This document shows, piece after piece, positions 25,442 to 34,349 of a stretch of 64,000 nucleotides of DNA (positions within the stretch are counted from its first letter, which is position 1; every line of letters begins with the position of its first letter). The notes below the pieces were generated by a model, which did not search any database, was not told where the DNA came from, and worked only from the letters and a program-made list of their open reading frames with translations. The translations under genes and the position numbers were made by a program. Source of the DNA: JAKAWQ01 sp035509315 (GTDB lineage Bacteria > Pseudomonadota > Alphaproteobacteria > Acetobacterales > Acetobacteraceae); contig DATJLS010000060.1 in NCBI GenBank assembly GCA_035509315.1, forward strand, positions 1 to 64,000. Reading direction: 5' to 3'.

Positions 25442-27445
25442 ATGCCGAACGGGCAATCCAGGGAAGCGGGACATGGCCCGCGCGTCGCCGCCCTGATCGG
25501 GCCCCTTGGCGCGGGCAAGACCACCCTCTTCGAGGCGCTGATGGCCGCGACCGGCGCACCGCTGCGCCGCCCGGGCGAAACCCGGGTACGCCAGACCACC
25601 ACGGAGAGCCGGCTTGCCCATGCGAGTTATCTCGGCGATTCCTGGTCGCTGCTCGACTGTCCGGGCTCGGTCGAGTTCGCATTCGAGACCGCCGCCGCGC
25701 TCGCCGTGAGCGACATCGCGGTGGTCGTTGCCGAGCCCGTGCCCGCCCGTGCCCCCGCGCTTCGTCCCATCTTCCGCCAGCTCGAGGACGAAGGCATCCC
25801 GTTTCTCGTCTTTCTCAACAGGATCGACACCCTCGCCGCCCCGCTTGAAGAATGCCTAGCCGCGCTCCAGGCCGAGGCCACGCGCCCGCTCGTGCTTCGC
25901 CAGGTGCCGATCCGTGAGAGCGATCCCCGCCAGGGCACGGACATTGTCACCGGCTATGTCGATCTCGCCTCGGAGCGCGCCTATCGCTATCGCCCGGGCG
26001 AGGTCTCGGAGCTGATCCGCGTTCCGTCCCAGACCGCCGCCGCGGAACGCGAGACATTGCTCGAGACGCTCGCCGATCATGACGACACGCTGCTCGAGAA
26101 GGTGCTCGAGGGCATCCCGCCGAACCCTGGCGAGGTCTATGACCGGCTGCACAAGGACATCGCCGCGGGCGCCATCGCCGGCGTGCTGCTGGGTTCGGCC
26201 GAGCGCGGCCACGGCGTGACGCGGCTCTGGAAGGCGCTCCGCCATGACACGCCCGAGCCCGCGGAAACCGCAACCGCGCGGCTCGCGATCGAACCTGGAG
26301 GCCCGCCTCTCCTTCAGGTGTTCAAGACGAGCTATGCCGGCCATGCGGGAAAGCTCTCCTATGCCCGTGTCTGGCGCGGCGGGGTGCGGGACGGCGCGAG
26401 CTTCGAGCAGGGACGGATCGGCGGCATCCTTCGTTTTCCGGGCCCGGAGGCGCAAAAGGTCCCCGAGGCCGTGGCCGGCGATCTCGTTGCGCTCGGCCGG
26501 CTCGACCAGGTGAGCACGGGCACCACGCTCGGCGGAGAGGCGCTGCCCTTCCCCGAGCCGCCGCCGCCCGTCTATGCGCTCGCCATCGCCACTTCCGACC
26601 GCAAGGACGAGGTCAAGCTCTCCGGCGCGCTCGCCCGGCTTTTGGATGAGGATCCTTCGCTCCGCCTCACCCACGAGCCGGAGACCGGGGAAACGGTGCT
26701 CGCCGGCCAGGGAGAGATCCATCTCAATGCCGCGCTCGAGCGGCTTGCTCGCGGCTCCGGCCTCAAGGTCACCACCGCCAAGCCGCTGGTCCATTTCCGC
26801 GAGACCATCCGCAAGCCGGTCCATCAGCACGCCAGGCTCAAGCGCCAGACCGGCGGGCATGGCCAGTTCGCCGATGTCAAGCTCGATATCGTCCCGCGCT
26901 CACCGGGCGAGGGGTTTCGGTTCATCGACCGGATCGTCGGCGGAGCGGTCCCGCGCCAATATATTCCCGCCGTTGCCGAGGCGGCGGAGGAGGCGACGAA
27001 GAAGGGCCCGTTCGGCTTTCCCGTGGTCGATGTCGGCGTCACGCTGGTGGATGGCGGCTTCCACTCGGTGGACAGCTCCGACATGGCCTTCAAGACCGCG
27101 ACGCGCATCGGCATGAGCGAGGGGCTGGCGAAGGCCGACCCGATCCTGCTCGAGCCGATCGACAAGGTGATCGTGAGCGCGCCCAGCCTCCACACCGCCA
27201 ATGTTCAGCGCGTGCTCTCCGGCCGGCGGGGGCGGATCCTCGGCTACCATGAGAAGGAGGGATGGCCCGGCTGGGACGAGACGGAGGCTCTGGTGCCCGA
27301 GGCCGAGCTGCACGACCTCATCATCGAGCTTCGCTCCCAGACGATGGGGCTCGGAACGTTCGTGCGCAGCTTCGACCACCTTGCCGAGGCCCATGCCAGG
27401 CTGGTCGAGCGCGTGCAACGCGAGGCAGCGGCCCACGGGCATTGA
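25442..27445 (+). CDS. Elongation factor G-like GTPase
   Basis: A 667-residue EF-G paralogue. GTPase motifs are GPLGAGKTT at 20-28 (G1), DCPG at 72-75 (G3) and NRID at 126-129 (G4, where classical EF-G has NKxD). Domains II-V follow: the domain IV region includes KRQTGGHGQFADVKLDIVP and FVVASSAA-type helices, and the end has MGLGTFVRSFDHLAE. It is shorter than canonical EF-G (about 690-700) and is the divergent FusA2-like form, found in addition to the housekeeping fusA of the str operon. Whether it supports translocation, recycling or another ribosome function is not known. Monocistronic, ending 35 bases from coxF on the other strand. Confidence 0.88.
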   Translation: MPNGQSREAGHGPRVAALIGPLGAGKTTLFEALMAATGAPLRRPGETRVRQTTTESRLAHASYLGDSWSLLDCPGSVEFAFETAAALAVSDIAVVVAEPVPARAPALRPIFRQLEDEGIPFLVFLNRIDTLAAPLEECLAALQAEATRPLVLRQVPIRESDPRQGTDIVTGYVDLASERAYRYRPGEVSELIRVPSQTAAAERETLLETLADHDDTLLEKVLEGIPPNPGEVYDRLHKDIAAGAIAGVLLGSAERGHGVTRLWKALRHDTPEPAETATARLAIEPGGPPLLQVFKTSYAGHAGKLSYARVWRGGVRDGASFEQGRIGGILRFPGPEAQKVPEAVAGDLVALGRLDQVSTGTTLGGEALPFPEPPPPVYALAIATSDRKDEVKLSGALARLLDEDPSLRLTHEPETGETVLAGQGEIHLNAALERLARGSGLKVTTAKPLVHFRETIRKPVHQHARLKRQTGGHGQFADVKLDIVPRSPGEGFRFIDRIVGGAVPRQYIPAVAEAAEEATKKGPFGFPVVDVGVTLVDGGFHSVDSSDMAFKTATRIGMSEGLAKADPILLEPIDKVIVSAPSLHTANVQRVLSGRRGRILGYHEKEGWPGWDETEALVPEAELHDLIIELRSQTMGLGTFVRSFDHLAEAHARLVERVQREAAAHGH

Positions 27446-27480
27446 TTCCACGGGGATTGATTGAAGTTCGGCGCCGCGCG

Positions 27481-28302
27481 TCAGAGCGGTGCGCGGTCGT
27501 GGCGGCGGCGAATGGCGGTAATCTCGGCGAGGATCGAGAGCGCGATTTCTTCCGGCGTCACGGCATCGATCGGCAGCCCGGCGGGCGCATGCAGCGCATC
27601 GAGACGCGCGGGATCAAACCCTTCGGCAACGAGGGAGGCGCGCAGGGCGGCGATCTTCCGCCGCGAGCCGACGAAGCCGACATAAAGGGCGCTCGCCCGG
27701 AGCGCGGCGGCGAGCGCGGCCTGATCGCCGCTCCCTTGCGTCGCCACGACGATATAGCGCTCGGCCGGCGGAAGATCGTCGAAGCGATAGGCGGTGAGGC
27801 GGAGATCCGGCGCTTCGGAGTCCAGCTGCGCGGATTCGGGCGCGGCGAGCAGCGCCTGATAGCCGAAGCGCCGGGCAAGGCCGAGGAGCGCGGCCGCGAC
27901 CGGGGTCGCGCCGCAGACGAGAAGCTCGGGGCGCGGCAGCATCGGCTCGACGAAGACATCGATGCTGCCCTGGCTGGGACAGAGATTCTTCTCGAAATGA
28001 ATGCCCTCGCGGTCCTCGCCGGCCACAGCGCCGCCTGCTTGCAAAAGATCGGACGGCTGAACCGAGACGAGGCGCGGCCTTCCGTCCGCGATCGCTGCGC
28101 GCGCGGCACGCAGCACGGCGCCGCGCGCGCAGCCGCCGCCGATCCATCCTGCCTCGATCGTCCCGTCGGCGCGGATCACGGCCTTGGCTCCCGCCTTCGC
28201 CGCGGTGAGCGAGACCGTGCGCACCACGGTCGCAACCGCGAAGCGCGCGCCTTCGGTCTTCAGCGCGCCGATCAGGTCGAAAATTTCGTCGGTCCGAATC
28301 AT
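27481..28302 (-). CDS. coxF: XdhC/CoxF-type molybdenum cofactor insertion protein
   Basis: A 273-residue XdhC/CoxI-family protein. An N-terminal XdhC domain includes AVIRADGTIEAGWIGGGCA with the conserved Cys, and a C-terminal Rossmann-like XdhC_C domain includes GFVGSRRKIAALRASL and PAGLPIDAVTPEEIALSILAEI. Family members bind Mo cofactor and help sulfurate and insert it into xanthine-oxidase-family enzymes. It is the last gene of the cox operon, 13 bases after coxE, and by analogy with Oligotropha carboxidovorans acts in maturation of the CuSMo site of CoxL. Confidence 0.87.
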   Translation of the reverse strand: MIRTDEIFDLIGALKTEGARFAVATVVRTVSLTAAKAGAKAVIRADGTIEAGWIGGGCARGAVLRAARAAIADGRPRLVSVQPSDLLQAGGAVAGEDREGIHFEKNLCPSQGSIDVFVEPMLPRPELLVCGATPVAAALLGLARRFGYQALLAAPESAQLDSEAPDLRLTAYRFDDLPPAERYIVVATQGSGDQAALAAALRASALYVGFVGSRRKIAALRASLVAEGFDPARLDALHAPAGLPIDAVTPEEIALSILAEITAIRRRHDRAPL

Positions 28303-28315
28303 GGCGGTGGTTCGA

Positions 28316-29491
28316 TCAGAGCCGGGCGAAGGGTTCGCTCAGCGCCGCGAGGCTTTCGAGCGTGCCGGCCGCGGCGAAGAGACGGATATGCGGGAGGGCT
28401 GCCTGCATGCCGCGCGCTGCGGGCTCATAGCCCGGTGAGAGGGCGGCCGGATTGAGCCAGACGAGGCGGCGGCAGCGCCTCCGGAGCGCCTCCATCTCGC
28501 GGCCGAGAAGGGCGGGATCGCCGGTCTCGTACCCATCCGAGACGATGACGCAGACGGCGCGCCCCGCCAGCGCGCGCGCCGCGTGGAACCGGTTGAACTG
28601 GGCTAAGCATTCGCCAAGGCGCGTGCCCCCGCCGACGCCTTTCGAGAGCAGGGTGAGCCGGTCGAGCGCGCGCATCCTGTCGAGATCGCGCATCGCCTCC
28701 GCCACCGCGACGAGGCGCGTATGGACGAGATGGATTTCGGTCCTGACGGCGCCGCGCACGAACCCGAGGGCGAGGCGCAGGAAGAGCGGCGTGTAAGGCG
28801 CCATCGAGCCCGAAACATCGATGAGCATGGCGATGCGGAGCGGGCGCGGCCGGGGGCGTCGCCAGGCGAGCGCAAAGGGCGTGCCCCCATGGCCGAGGCT
28901 CGCGCGGATGGTGCGCCGGAGATCGAGCCTGCCGTGATGGCGGGCGCGGCGCCTTCGCCGCGGATGGCGGGCAAGGAGCGTGGCGGCAAGATCCTTTGCC
29001 ACGGCTTCGGTTTCCGCGAGCATGACAGGATCGGCAAGCGCGCGGAGATCGCGCGCGGCAGCGCTCTCGGAAGCCGAGGCGCCGCCCCGCATGCCGGTTC
29101 CTTCGCCCGCGATTTCGGCGCCTTCCGGGGAAGGTGCGGCTTCTCCCGTTTCCGCGCCTCGCTTCGTGCCGTTGCCGGCGGCGAGCTCGCGCAAGCTCCG
29201 TGGCCCGCGCGTGGGCGGCGTGCCGACGGTGCGCACCGCCTGGCGCAGGCGCTTTTCGAGAAAGGCGGCATCGAAGATCGCGTCGAACTTTTCCCACTCG
29301 GCGTGGCTTCCGGCGAAGAGAGCACGCAATGCCGGGCGCAGGGTCGTTGGGTTCTGCGCAAGCGGGGAGGCGAGAATGCGCGCCGCGTCCTCGCTCTCCT
29401 TCAAGCCGGGAACGAAGCCGGCATCGCGCAGCGTGGCCGAGAAGGTGGCGATGCGTCTTGCGATCAGCTGTTCCGCGCCGGGCGGCATCAT
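28316..29491 (-). CDS. coxE: CoxE-type VWA domain protein
   Basis: A 391-residue cytoplasmic protein with a C-terminal von Willebrand A domain whose metal-ion site is MLIDVSGSMAPYTPLF (D-x-S-x-S). The N-terminal half is Arg/Ala rich and helical. CoxE pairs with the MoxR ATPase CoxD, and the pair is required for assembly of the Cu-S-Mo cluster of CO dehydrogenase in O. carboxidovorans. Its ATG overlaps the coxD stop by 4 bases, so the two are coupled. The order coxL-coxD-coxE-coxF is the classical one. Confidence 0.9.
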   Translation of the reverse strand: MMPPGAEQLIARRIATFSATLRDAGFVPGLKESEDAARILASPLAQNPTTLRPALRALFAGSHAEWEKFDAIFDAAFLEKRLRQAVRTVGTPPTRGPRSLRELAAGNGTKRGAETGEAAPSPEGAEIAGEGTGMRGGASASESAAARDLRALADPVMLAETEAVAKDLAATLLARHPRRRRRARHHGRLDLRRTIRASLGHGGTPFALAWRRPRPRPLRIAMLIDVSGSMAPYTPLFLRLALGFVRGAVRTEIHLVHTRLVAVAEAMRDLDRMRALDRLTLLSKGVGGGTRLGECLAQFNRFHAARALAGRAVCVIVSDGYETGDPALLGREMEALRRRCRRLVWLNPAALSPGYEPAARGMQAALPHIRLFAAAGTLESLAALSEPFARL

Positions 29492-30384
29492 GCGACCTTG
29501 GCGACGAGACGCGCGAAAACCGTGCGGTCGATCTCTGCGCGGTCTTCGTGCGTCTTCAGGACACAGGCGAGGGTTTCGTAAAGCGTCTCGGGGGCTTCGG
29601 CGATGTCACGCACGCCGAGCCCGAGCAGCGCCGCCGCCCAATCGAGGCTTTCGGCCACGCCGGGCACTTTGCGAAGCTGCTCCTTGCGGATGGCGGCGAT
29701 CAGGCGCGCGACCTGGCCCGCGAGATCGATCCCGATCGCGGGCAATCGGGCGCGCAGGATCGCCACCTCACGGTCGATCTCCGGGTAATCGAGATAATGA
29801 TAGAGGCAGCGGCGGCGAAGCGCGTCCGAAAGCTCGCGTGTCGCGTTGGAAGTGAGCACGACGCGGGGAATGGAGCGCGCGCGGATCGTGCCGAGCTCGG
29901 GGATGCTGATCTGGAAATCGGCGAGCAGCTCGAGCAAAAACGCCTCGAATTCCTCGTCCGCGCGGTCGATCTCGTCGATCAGCAGGACCGGCGGCCGCGC
30001 CTCGCGGATGGCGGCAAGCAGCGGGCGTTCGAGCAGATAGCGCTCGCTGAAGAGCGCCTCCTCGATCTCCTCGGCACGCCGCGGTCCGTCGCCTTCGCCC
30101 TCACGCGCCTTGATGGCGAGCAATTGGCGCTGATAGTTCCATTCATAGAGCGCGCTCGCCTGATCCAGCCCCTCATAGCATTGCAGGCGAATCAGCTTTG
30201 CCTCGTGCACCGAAGCAAGCGCATAGGCGACGGCGGTCTTGCCGACTCCGGCGGCGCCCTCGATCAGCAAGGGCCGGTCGAGCATCTCCATCAGAAGAAG
30301 CGCGGTCGCAAGCTCCGGGTCGGCGACATAGCCACTGCCGGCCAGCCTGTCCCCGATCTCCTCGCGCGAGAGCGGCGCCTTCAC
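29488..30384 (-). CDS. coxD: CoxD-type MoxR AAA+ ATPase
   Basis: A 298-residue AAA+ ATPase. Walker A is IEGAAGVGKTAVAYALA, Walker B VLLIDEIDRADEEFEAF, sensor 1 VVLTSNATRELSDALRRRCLYHYLDYP; all are intact. CoxD is a chaperone that unfolds or remodels apo-CoxL so that S and Cu can be added to the Mo cofactor. The GTG at 30384 was chosen because GAAGGAAG precedes it and it leaves 25 bases after coxL; the longer frame from 30459 would overlap coxL by 50 bases. Confidence 0.9.
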   Translation of the reverse strand: MKAPLSREEIGDRLAGSGYVADPELATALLLMEMLDRPLLIEGAAGVGKTAVAYALASVHEAKLIRLQCYEGLDQASALYEWNYQRQLLAIKAREGEGDGPRRAEEIEEALFSERYLLERPLLAAIREARPPVLLIDEIDRADEEFEAFLLELLADFQISIPELGTIRARSIPRVVLTSNATRELSDALRRRCLYHYLDYPEIDREVAILRARLPAIGIDLAGQVARLIAAIRKEQLRKVPGVAESLDWAAALLGLGVRDIAEAPETLYETLACVLKTHEDRAEIDRTVFARLVAKVA

Positions 30385-30409
30385 ATCGCTTCCTTCAAGC
30401 CGCCCTTCT

Positions 30410-32830
30410 TTAGCCTTGGGCGCCGAGGGCCTCCGCCGCCTTCCAGATTCGCCAGGCATCGTGCGGCATCTGGATATGCGTGGCGCCCAGGAAGCCGAGC
30501 GCGTCGTTCACTGCGTTGGAGAAGGCCGGCACGCCGCCGACATTCGGGCTTTCGCCCACGCCTTTCGCGCCAATCGGATGATGCGGCGAGGGAGTCACCG
30601 TGAAGTCGGTCTCCCATTTCGGCGTCTCGACCGCGGTGGGCAGGAAGAAATCCATGAAGGAGGCGCCTTTGACATTGCCGATCTCGTCATAGGCGATCTC
30701 CTGGCCCATGGCGATCGCGAAGGCCTCGGTCAGCCCGCCATGCACCTGCCCCTCGATGATCATCGGGTTGATGCGGGTGCCGCAATCATCGAGCGCATAG
30801 AACCTGCGCACCTTCGCCACCCCGGTATCGAGATCGATATCCATCACGCAAACATAGGCGCCGAACGGATAGGTCATGTTCGGCGGATCGTAATAGCTCA
30901 CCGCCTCCAACCCGGGCTCGAGCCCGGGCGGTGGCGCGTTGTAGGCCGTCCATGCAATGTCCTTCATCGTCTTGAACCGCTCCGGCATGCCTTTGACACG
31001 GAAGCGGTCGATATCGAACTCGACATCGTCGTGATGGACCTCGAGCAGATGGGCGGCGATCATCTGCGCCTTGGCCTTGATCTTGCGGCAGGCCATCGCG
31101 GTCGCCGCGGCAGCGGTCGGGGTGGAGCGCGAGCCATAGGTGCCGAGCCCATAAGGCGCGGTATCGGTATTGCCCTCCTCCACCATCACGTCATCGGCAG
31201 GGATGCCGATCTCGGAGGCGATGATCTGGGCATAGGTGGTCTCATGCCCCTGGCCCTGGCTCTTCGTGCCCATGCGCGCGATCGCGGCCCCCGTGGGGTG
31301 GATGCGGATCTCGGCGCTGTCGAACATGGCGATGCCGAGAATATCGCAATTCTTCGAAGGCCCGGCGCCGACGATCTCGGTGAAGAAGGAAAGCCCGATC
31401 CCCATCACCTCGCGCGTTTCGCCGCGCTTGAAGGCTTCCTGCCTCGCTTTCTGCTCGGCCCGCAGCGCCTGGTACCCGACCGTGTCGAGCGCCTTCTGCA
31501 TCGCCGTGTGATAATCCCCGGAATCATATTCCCAGCCGAGAGCGGAATGATACGGGAACTGCTCGCGGCGGATGAAGTTGCGCATCCGGAACTCGGCGGG
31601 ATCGAGGCCGAGTTTCCGGGCGAGGATATCCATCGCGCGCTCGATGCAATAGGCCGCCTCGGTGACACGGAAGGAGCAGCGATAGGCGACCCCGCCCGGC
31701 GCCTTGTTGGTATAGACACCATCGACAGTGACGTGCGCGGTCGGGAAATCATAGGAGCCGGTCACGATATTGAAGAAGCCGGCCGGCCATTTCGAAGGAT
31801 CCGCGCAAGCGTCGAAGGCGCCATGATCGGCGAGCACATGAACGCGCAGCGCCGTGACCTTGCCCGCTTTCGTCGCGGCGATCTCGGTCGTCATGTGATA
31901 GTCGCGGGCGAAGGCGGTGGCGGAGAGATTCTCGATCCGATCCTCGACCCATTTCACCGGCCGTCCGGTGACGATCGAGGCGACGATGGCGCAGACATAG
32001 CCGGGATAGACCCCGACCTTGTTGCCGAAGCCGCCGCCGATATCGGGCGCGATCACGTGGATCTTGTGCTCGGGGATGCCGGAGAGGATCGCCGCCACCG
32101 TGCGCACGACATGGGGGGCCTGGAAGGTGCCCCAGACGGTGAGTTCGCCCTTGATCTTGTCGAAGGAGGCGACGGACTGGCAGGTCTCGAGCGGACAGGG
32201 ATGCACGCGCTGATAGGAGATCATCTCCCTGATCGCGACCTCGGCATCGCGGAAGGCGAGATCGGTCGTTTCGCGATCGCCCACCTCCCAGGTGAAGATA
32301 TGGTTGGGGTGCTTGCGTTTGCCGTGCGCGCCCTCGGTCTTGTCCTTGATATCCTCGCGCAGGATGGGGGCGTCGGGGGCCATCGCCTTGAAGGGATCGA
32401 CGAGCGCGGGCAGCTCCTCGTATTCAACTTCGACGAGATCGGCCGCGTCGGCGGCGATGTAGCGGTCGGTCGCGACGATGAAGGCGATCTCCTGGCCCTG
32501 GAAGAGCACCTTGTCGCCGGCGAGCACCGCCTGCACATCCCCGGCAAGCGTCGGCATCCAGTCGAGCTTGAGCGGCTTGAGGTCCGCGGCGGTGAGCACG
32601 GCGAGTACGCCGGGCACCGCTTTCGCCTTGGATGTGTCGATCGATTTCACCCGCGCATGGCCATAGGGCGAGCGGTGGAAATCACCGAAGAGCATGCCCG
32701 GCAGCTTGAGATCGTCCACATAGCTGCCCTTGCCCTGTGTGAAGCGGATATCCTCGACCCGCTTGCGCTTGCAGCCGAGCCCTTGCAGCCTCGCTTCGCG
32801 AGCCTCGCGCGTTTCGCTGATCTCGTTCAT
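30410..32830 (-). CDS. coxL: Aerobic carbon monoxide dehydrogenase large subunit, form I
   Basis: An 806-residue molybdopterin cytosine dinucleotide enzyme that oxidises CO with water to CO2 and passes electrons to CoxS. The active-site loop reads AYRCSFR at 382-388, the diagnostic form I motif; C385 would bind Cu of the CuSMo cluster (Cys388 in O. carboxidovorans). The catalytic Glu is in GVGESPNVGG near the C-terminus, and GGGFGNKVGVYPG is a cofactor-binding loop. Form II enzymes have AYRGAGR instead, so this is a genuine CO dehydrogenase. Its ATG overlaps the coxS stop by 4 bases. Length and motifs are all normal. Confidence 0.96.
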   Translation of the reverse strand: MNEISETREAREARLQGLGCKRKRVEDIRFTQGKGSYVDDLKLPGMLFGDFHRSPYGHARVKSIDTSKAKAVPGVLAVLTAADLKPLKLDWMPTLAGDVQAVLAGDKVLFQGQEIAFIVATDRYIAADAADLVEVEYEELPALVDPFKAMAPDAPILREDIKDKTEGAHGKRKHPNHIFTWEVGDRETTDLAFRDAEVAIREMISYQRVHPCPLETCQSVASFDKIKGELTVWGTFQAPHVVRTVAAILSGIPEHKIHVIAPDIGGGFGNKVGVYPGYVCAIVASIVTGRPVKWVEDRIENLSATAFARDYHMTTEIAATKAGKVTALRVHVLADHGAFDACADPSKWPAGFFNIVTGSYDFPTAHVTVDGVYTNKAPGGVAYRCSFRVTEAAYCIERAMDILARKLGLDPAEFRMRNFIRREQFPYHSALGWEYDSGDYHTAMQKALDTVGYQALRAEQKARQEAFKRGETREVMGIGLSFFTEIVGAGPSKNCDILGIAMFDSAEIRIHPTGAAIARMGTKSQGQGHETTYAQIIASEIGIPADDVMVEEGNTDTAPYGLGTYGSRSTPTAAAATAMACRKIKAKAQMIAAHLLEVHHDDVEFDIDRFRVKGMPERFKTMKDIAWTAYNAPPPGLEPGLEAVSYYDPPNMTYPFGAYVCVMDIDLDTGVAKVRRFYALDDCGTRINPMIIEGQVHGGLTEAFAIAMGQEIAYDEIGNVKGASFMDFFLPTAVETPKWETDFTVTPSPHHPIGAKGVGESPNVGGVPAFSNAVNDALGFLGATHIQMPHDAWRIWKAAEALGAQG

Positions 32831-33327
32831 TCCGCGGCCTCCTGGAGCGAGTCACCCGCGATCTTCGCGGCGGCGAACTGGATCGCGCGGACGATGTTCT
32901 GATAGCCGGTGCAGCGGCAGATATTGCCGGCCATGCCGGTGCGGATTTCATCTTCCGTGGGCCTCGGGTTCTCCTGCAGCAGCCGATAGGCGCGCATGAT
33001 CATTCCGGGGGTGCAGAAGCCGCATTGCAGCCCATGCATCTCGCGGAACCCCTCCTGCAACGGATGGAGCGTGCCGTCCGCGCCGGCCATCCCTTCGATG
33101 GTGCGGATCTCGGCGCCGTCGGCCTGGACCGCGAAGAGCGTGCAGGATTTGACCGAGCGCCCGTCGAGATCGACGGTGCAGGCGCCGCAATGGGTGGTAT
33201 CGCAGCCGATATGGGTGCCGGTGAGGCTGAGCTGCTCGCGCAGGAAATGAACGAGCAGTGTGCGCGGCTCGACCAGCGCCTCGACAGTTTCGCCATTGAC
33301 GGTGAGTGTAATCGGGGTTTTCGGCAT
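32827..33327 (-). CDS. coxS: Carbon monoxide dehydrogenase small iron-sulfur subunit
   Basis: A 166-residue protein with two [2Fe-2S] clusters. C42, C47, C50 and C62 form the ferredoxin-type N-terminal cluster (GCDTTHCGAC); C102, C105, C137 and C139 form the C-terminal helical cluster (QCGFC and CRC). The spacing equals that of the O. carboxidovorans subunit. It relays electrons from the Mo site of CoxL to FAD in CoxM. It lies 11 bases after coxM and overlaps coxL by 4 bases. Confidence 0.95.
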   Translation of the reverse strand: MPKTPITLTVNGETVEALVEPRTLLVHFLREQLSLTGTHIGCDTTHCGACTVDLDGRSVKSCTLFAVQADGAEIRTIEGMAGADGTLHPLQEGFREMHGLQCGFCTPGMIMRAYRLLQENPRPTEDEIRTGMAGNICRCTGYQNIVRAIQFAAAKIAGDSLQEAAE

Positions 33328-33338
33328 GATGTTTCCCC

Positions 33339-34205
33339 CTAAGCCGAAGCGCGCGCGACGGCGCGGGCGAGCGCACGGCGGACCATGACACCCGCCATCT
33401 TCGTCCGGTAATCGGCCGGGCCGCGGCCATCCGGCGTGGGCTCGGTGATCGCCTCCGCGCGGCGCGCGGCCTCGGCGAAGGCGGCTTCCTCGGGCTTCTG
33501 GCCGATCAGCGCGGCGGCAGCGTCCGCGGCGAGCAGCGGCGTCGGCGCGACATTGGTGAGGCCGATCGCGCAGCTGGCGATCCGCCCGCCTACGAGGGTC
33601 AGCATCACGGCGGCGGCCGCGGTCGCGTAATCGCCGATCTTCCGCTTGAGCTTCTCATAGGCATAGCCATGCCCGGCCGAAGGATGGGGGATGACGATGG
33701 CGGTGAGGAGCTCGCCGGGCGTGAGCGACGTGACATAGGCGCCCTGATAGAAATCCCTTGCCTTGACCTCGCGCGTGCCACCGGAACCCGCGAGACGGTA
33801 GGTCGCATCCAGGCACATCATCAGGGCCGGCATGTCGTTGCCCGGATCGCCGTTCGCGACATTCCCGCCGATCGTGCCGCAGGAACGCACCTGGGGATCG
33901 GCGATCTGCAGCGCGGTCTCGCGTAGGATCGGGATGGCGCGGGCGAGGGCCGCATCCGCGATCAGAGCAGCCTGGGTGGTGGTGGCGCCGATCAGCCAAC
34001 CCCTTTCCTCCCGGCGCGCACCCTTGAGCTCGGCAATCGCGCCGAGATCGATCAGGTGATCGGGCGCGGCGAGGCGGAGCTTCATCATCGGCACCAGGCT
34101 GTGGCCGCCGGCGAGCGCGCGGCCGTCTTCGGCGTGGGCGGCACAAAGCGCAACGGCCTCGGCGAGGCTGCGTGGGCGGTGATAGGCAAAGGGGCCTGGG
34201 ATCAC
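33339..34205 (-). CDS. coxM: Carbon monoxide dehydrogenase medium FAD subunit
   Basis: A 288-residue FAD-binding protein of the PCMH/xanthine-dehydrogenase-C type. FAD loops are ALAGGHSLVPMMKLR (pyrophosphate) and TIGGNVANGDPGNDMPAL; the C-terminal CO-dehydrogenase flavoprotein domain follows. It passes electrons from CoxS to the quinone pool. It is first in the structural set, 144 bases downstream of coxC, and that gap contains no gene and may hold the operon promoter. Confidence 0.94.
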   Translation of the reverse strand: MIPGPFAYHRPRSLAEAVALCAAHAEDGRALAGGHSLVPMMKLRLAAPDHLIDLGAIAELKGARREERGWLIGATTTQAALIADAALARAIPILRETALQIADPQVRSCGTIGGNVANGDPGNDMPALMMCLDATYRLAGSGGTREVKARDFYQGAYVTSLTPGELLTAIVIPHPSAGHGYAYEKLKRKIGDYATAAAAVMLTLVGGRIASCAIGLTNVAPTPLLAADAAAALIGQKPEEAAFAEAARRAEAITEPTPDGRGPADYRTKMAGVMVRRALARAVARASA

Positions 34206-34349
34206 GGCGATTTCCTCCCCCCGTTCTTCTTCGGGCCGGAGTATGCGGAGGCGCGCGGGAGAGACCCAAGCGCAAAAGCGCGAGGGCGGGATGACGGCCT
34301 CAGATGCCGGTTTCGCGGCGCGAACGGCGATGTGGATGCACGAAAAGCG

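Noticed and set aside
30416..32902. An 828-codon open frame on the plus strand
   Set aside because: It lies wholly antisense to coxL/coxS, whose motifs are unmistakable. Long antisense frames are a by-product of high GC.
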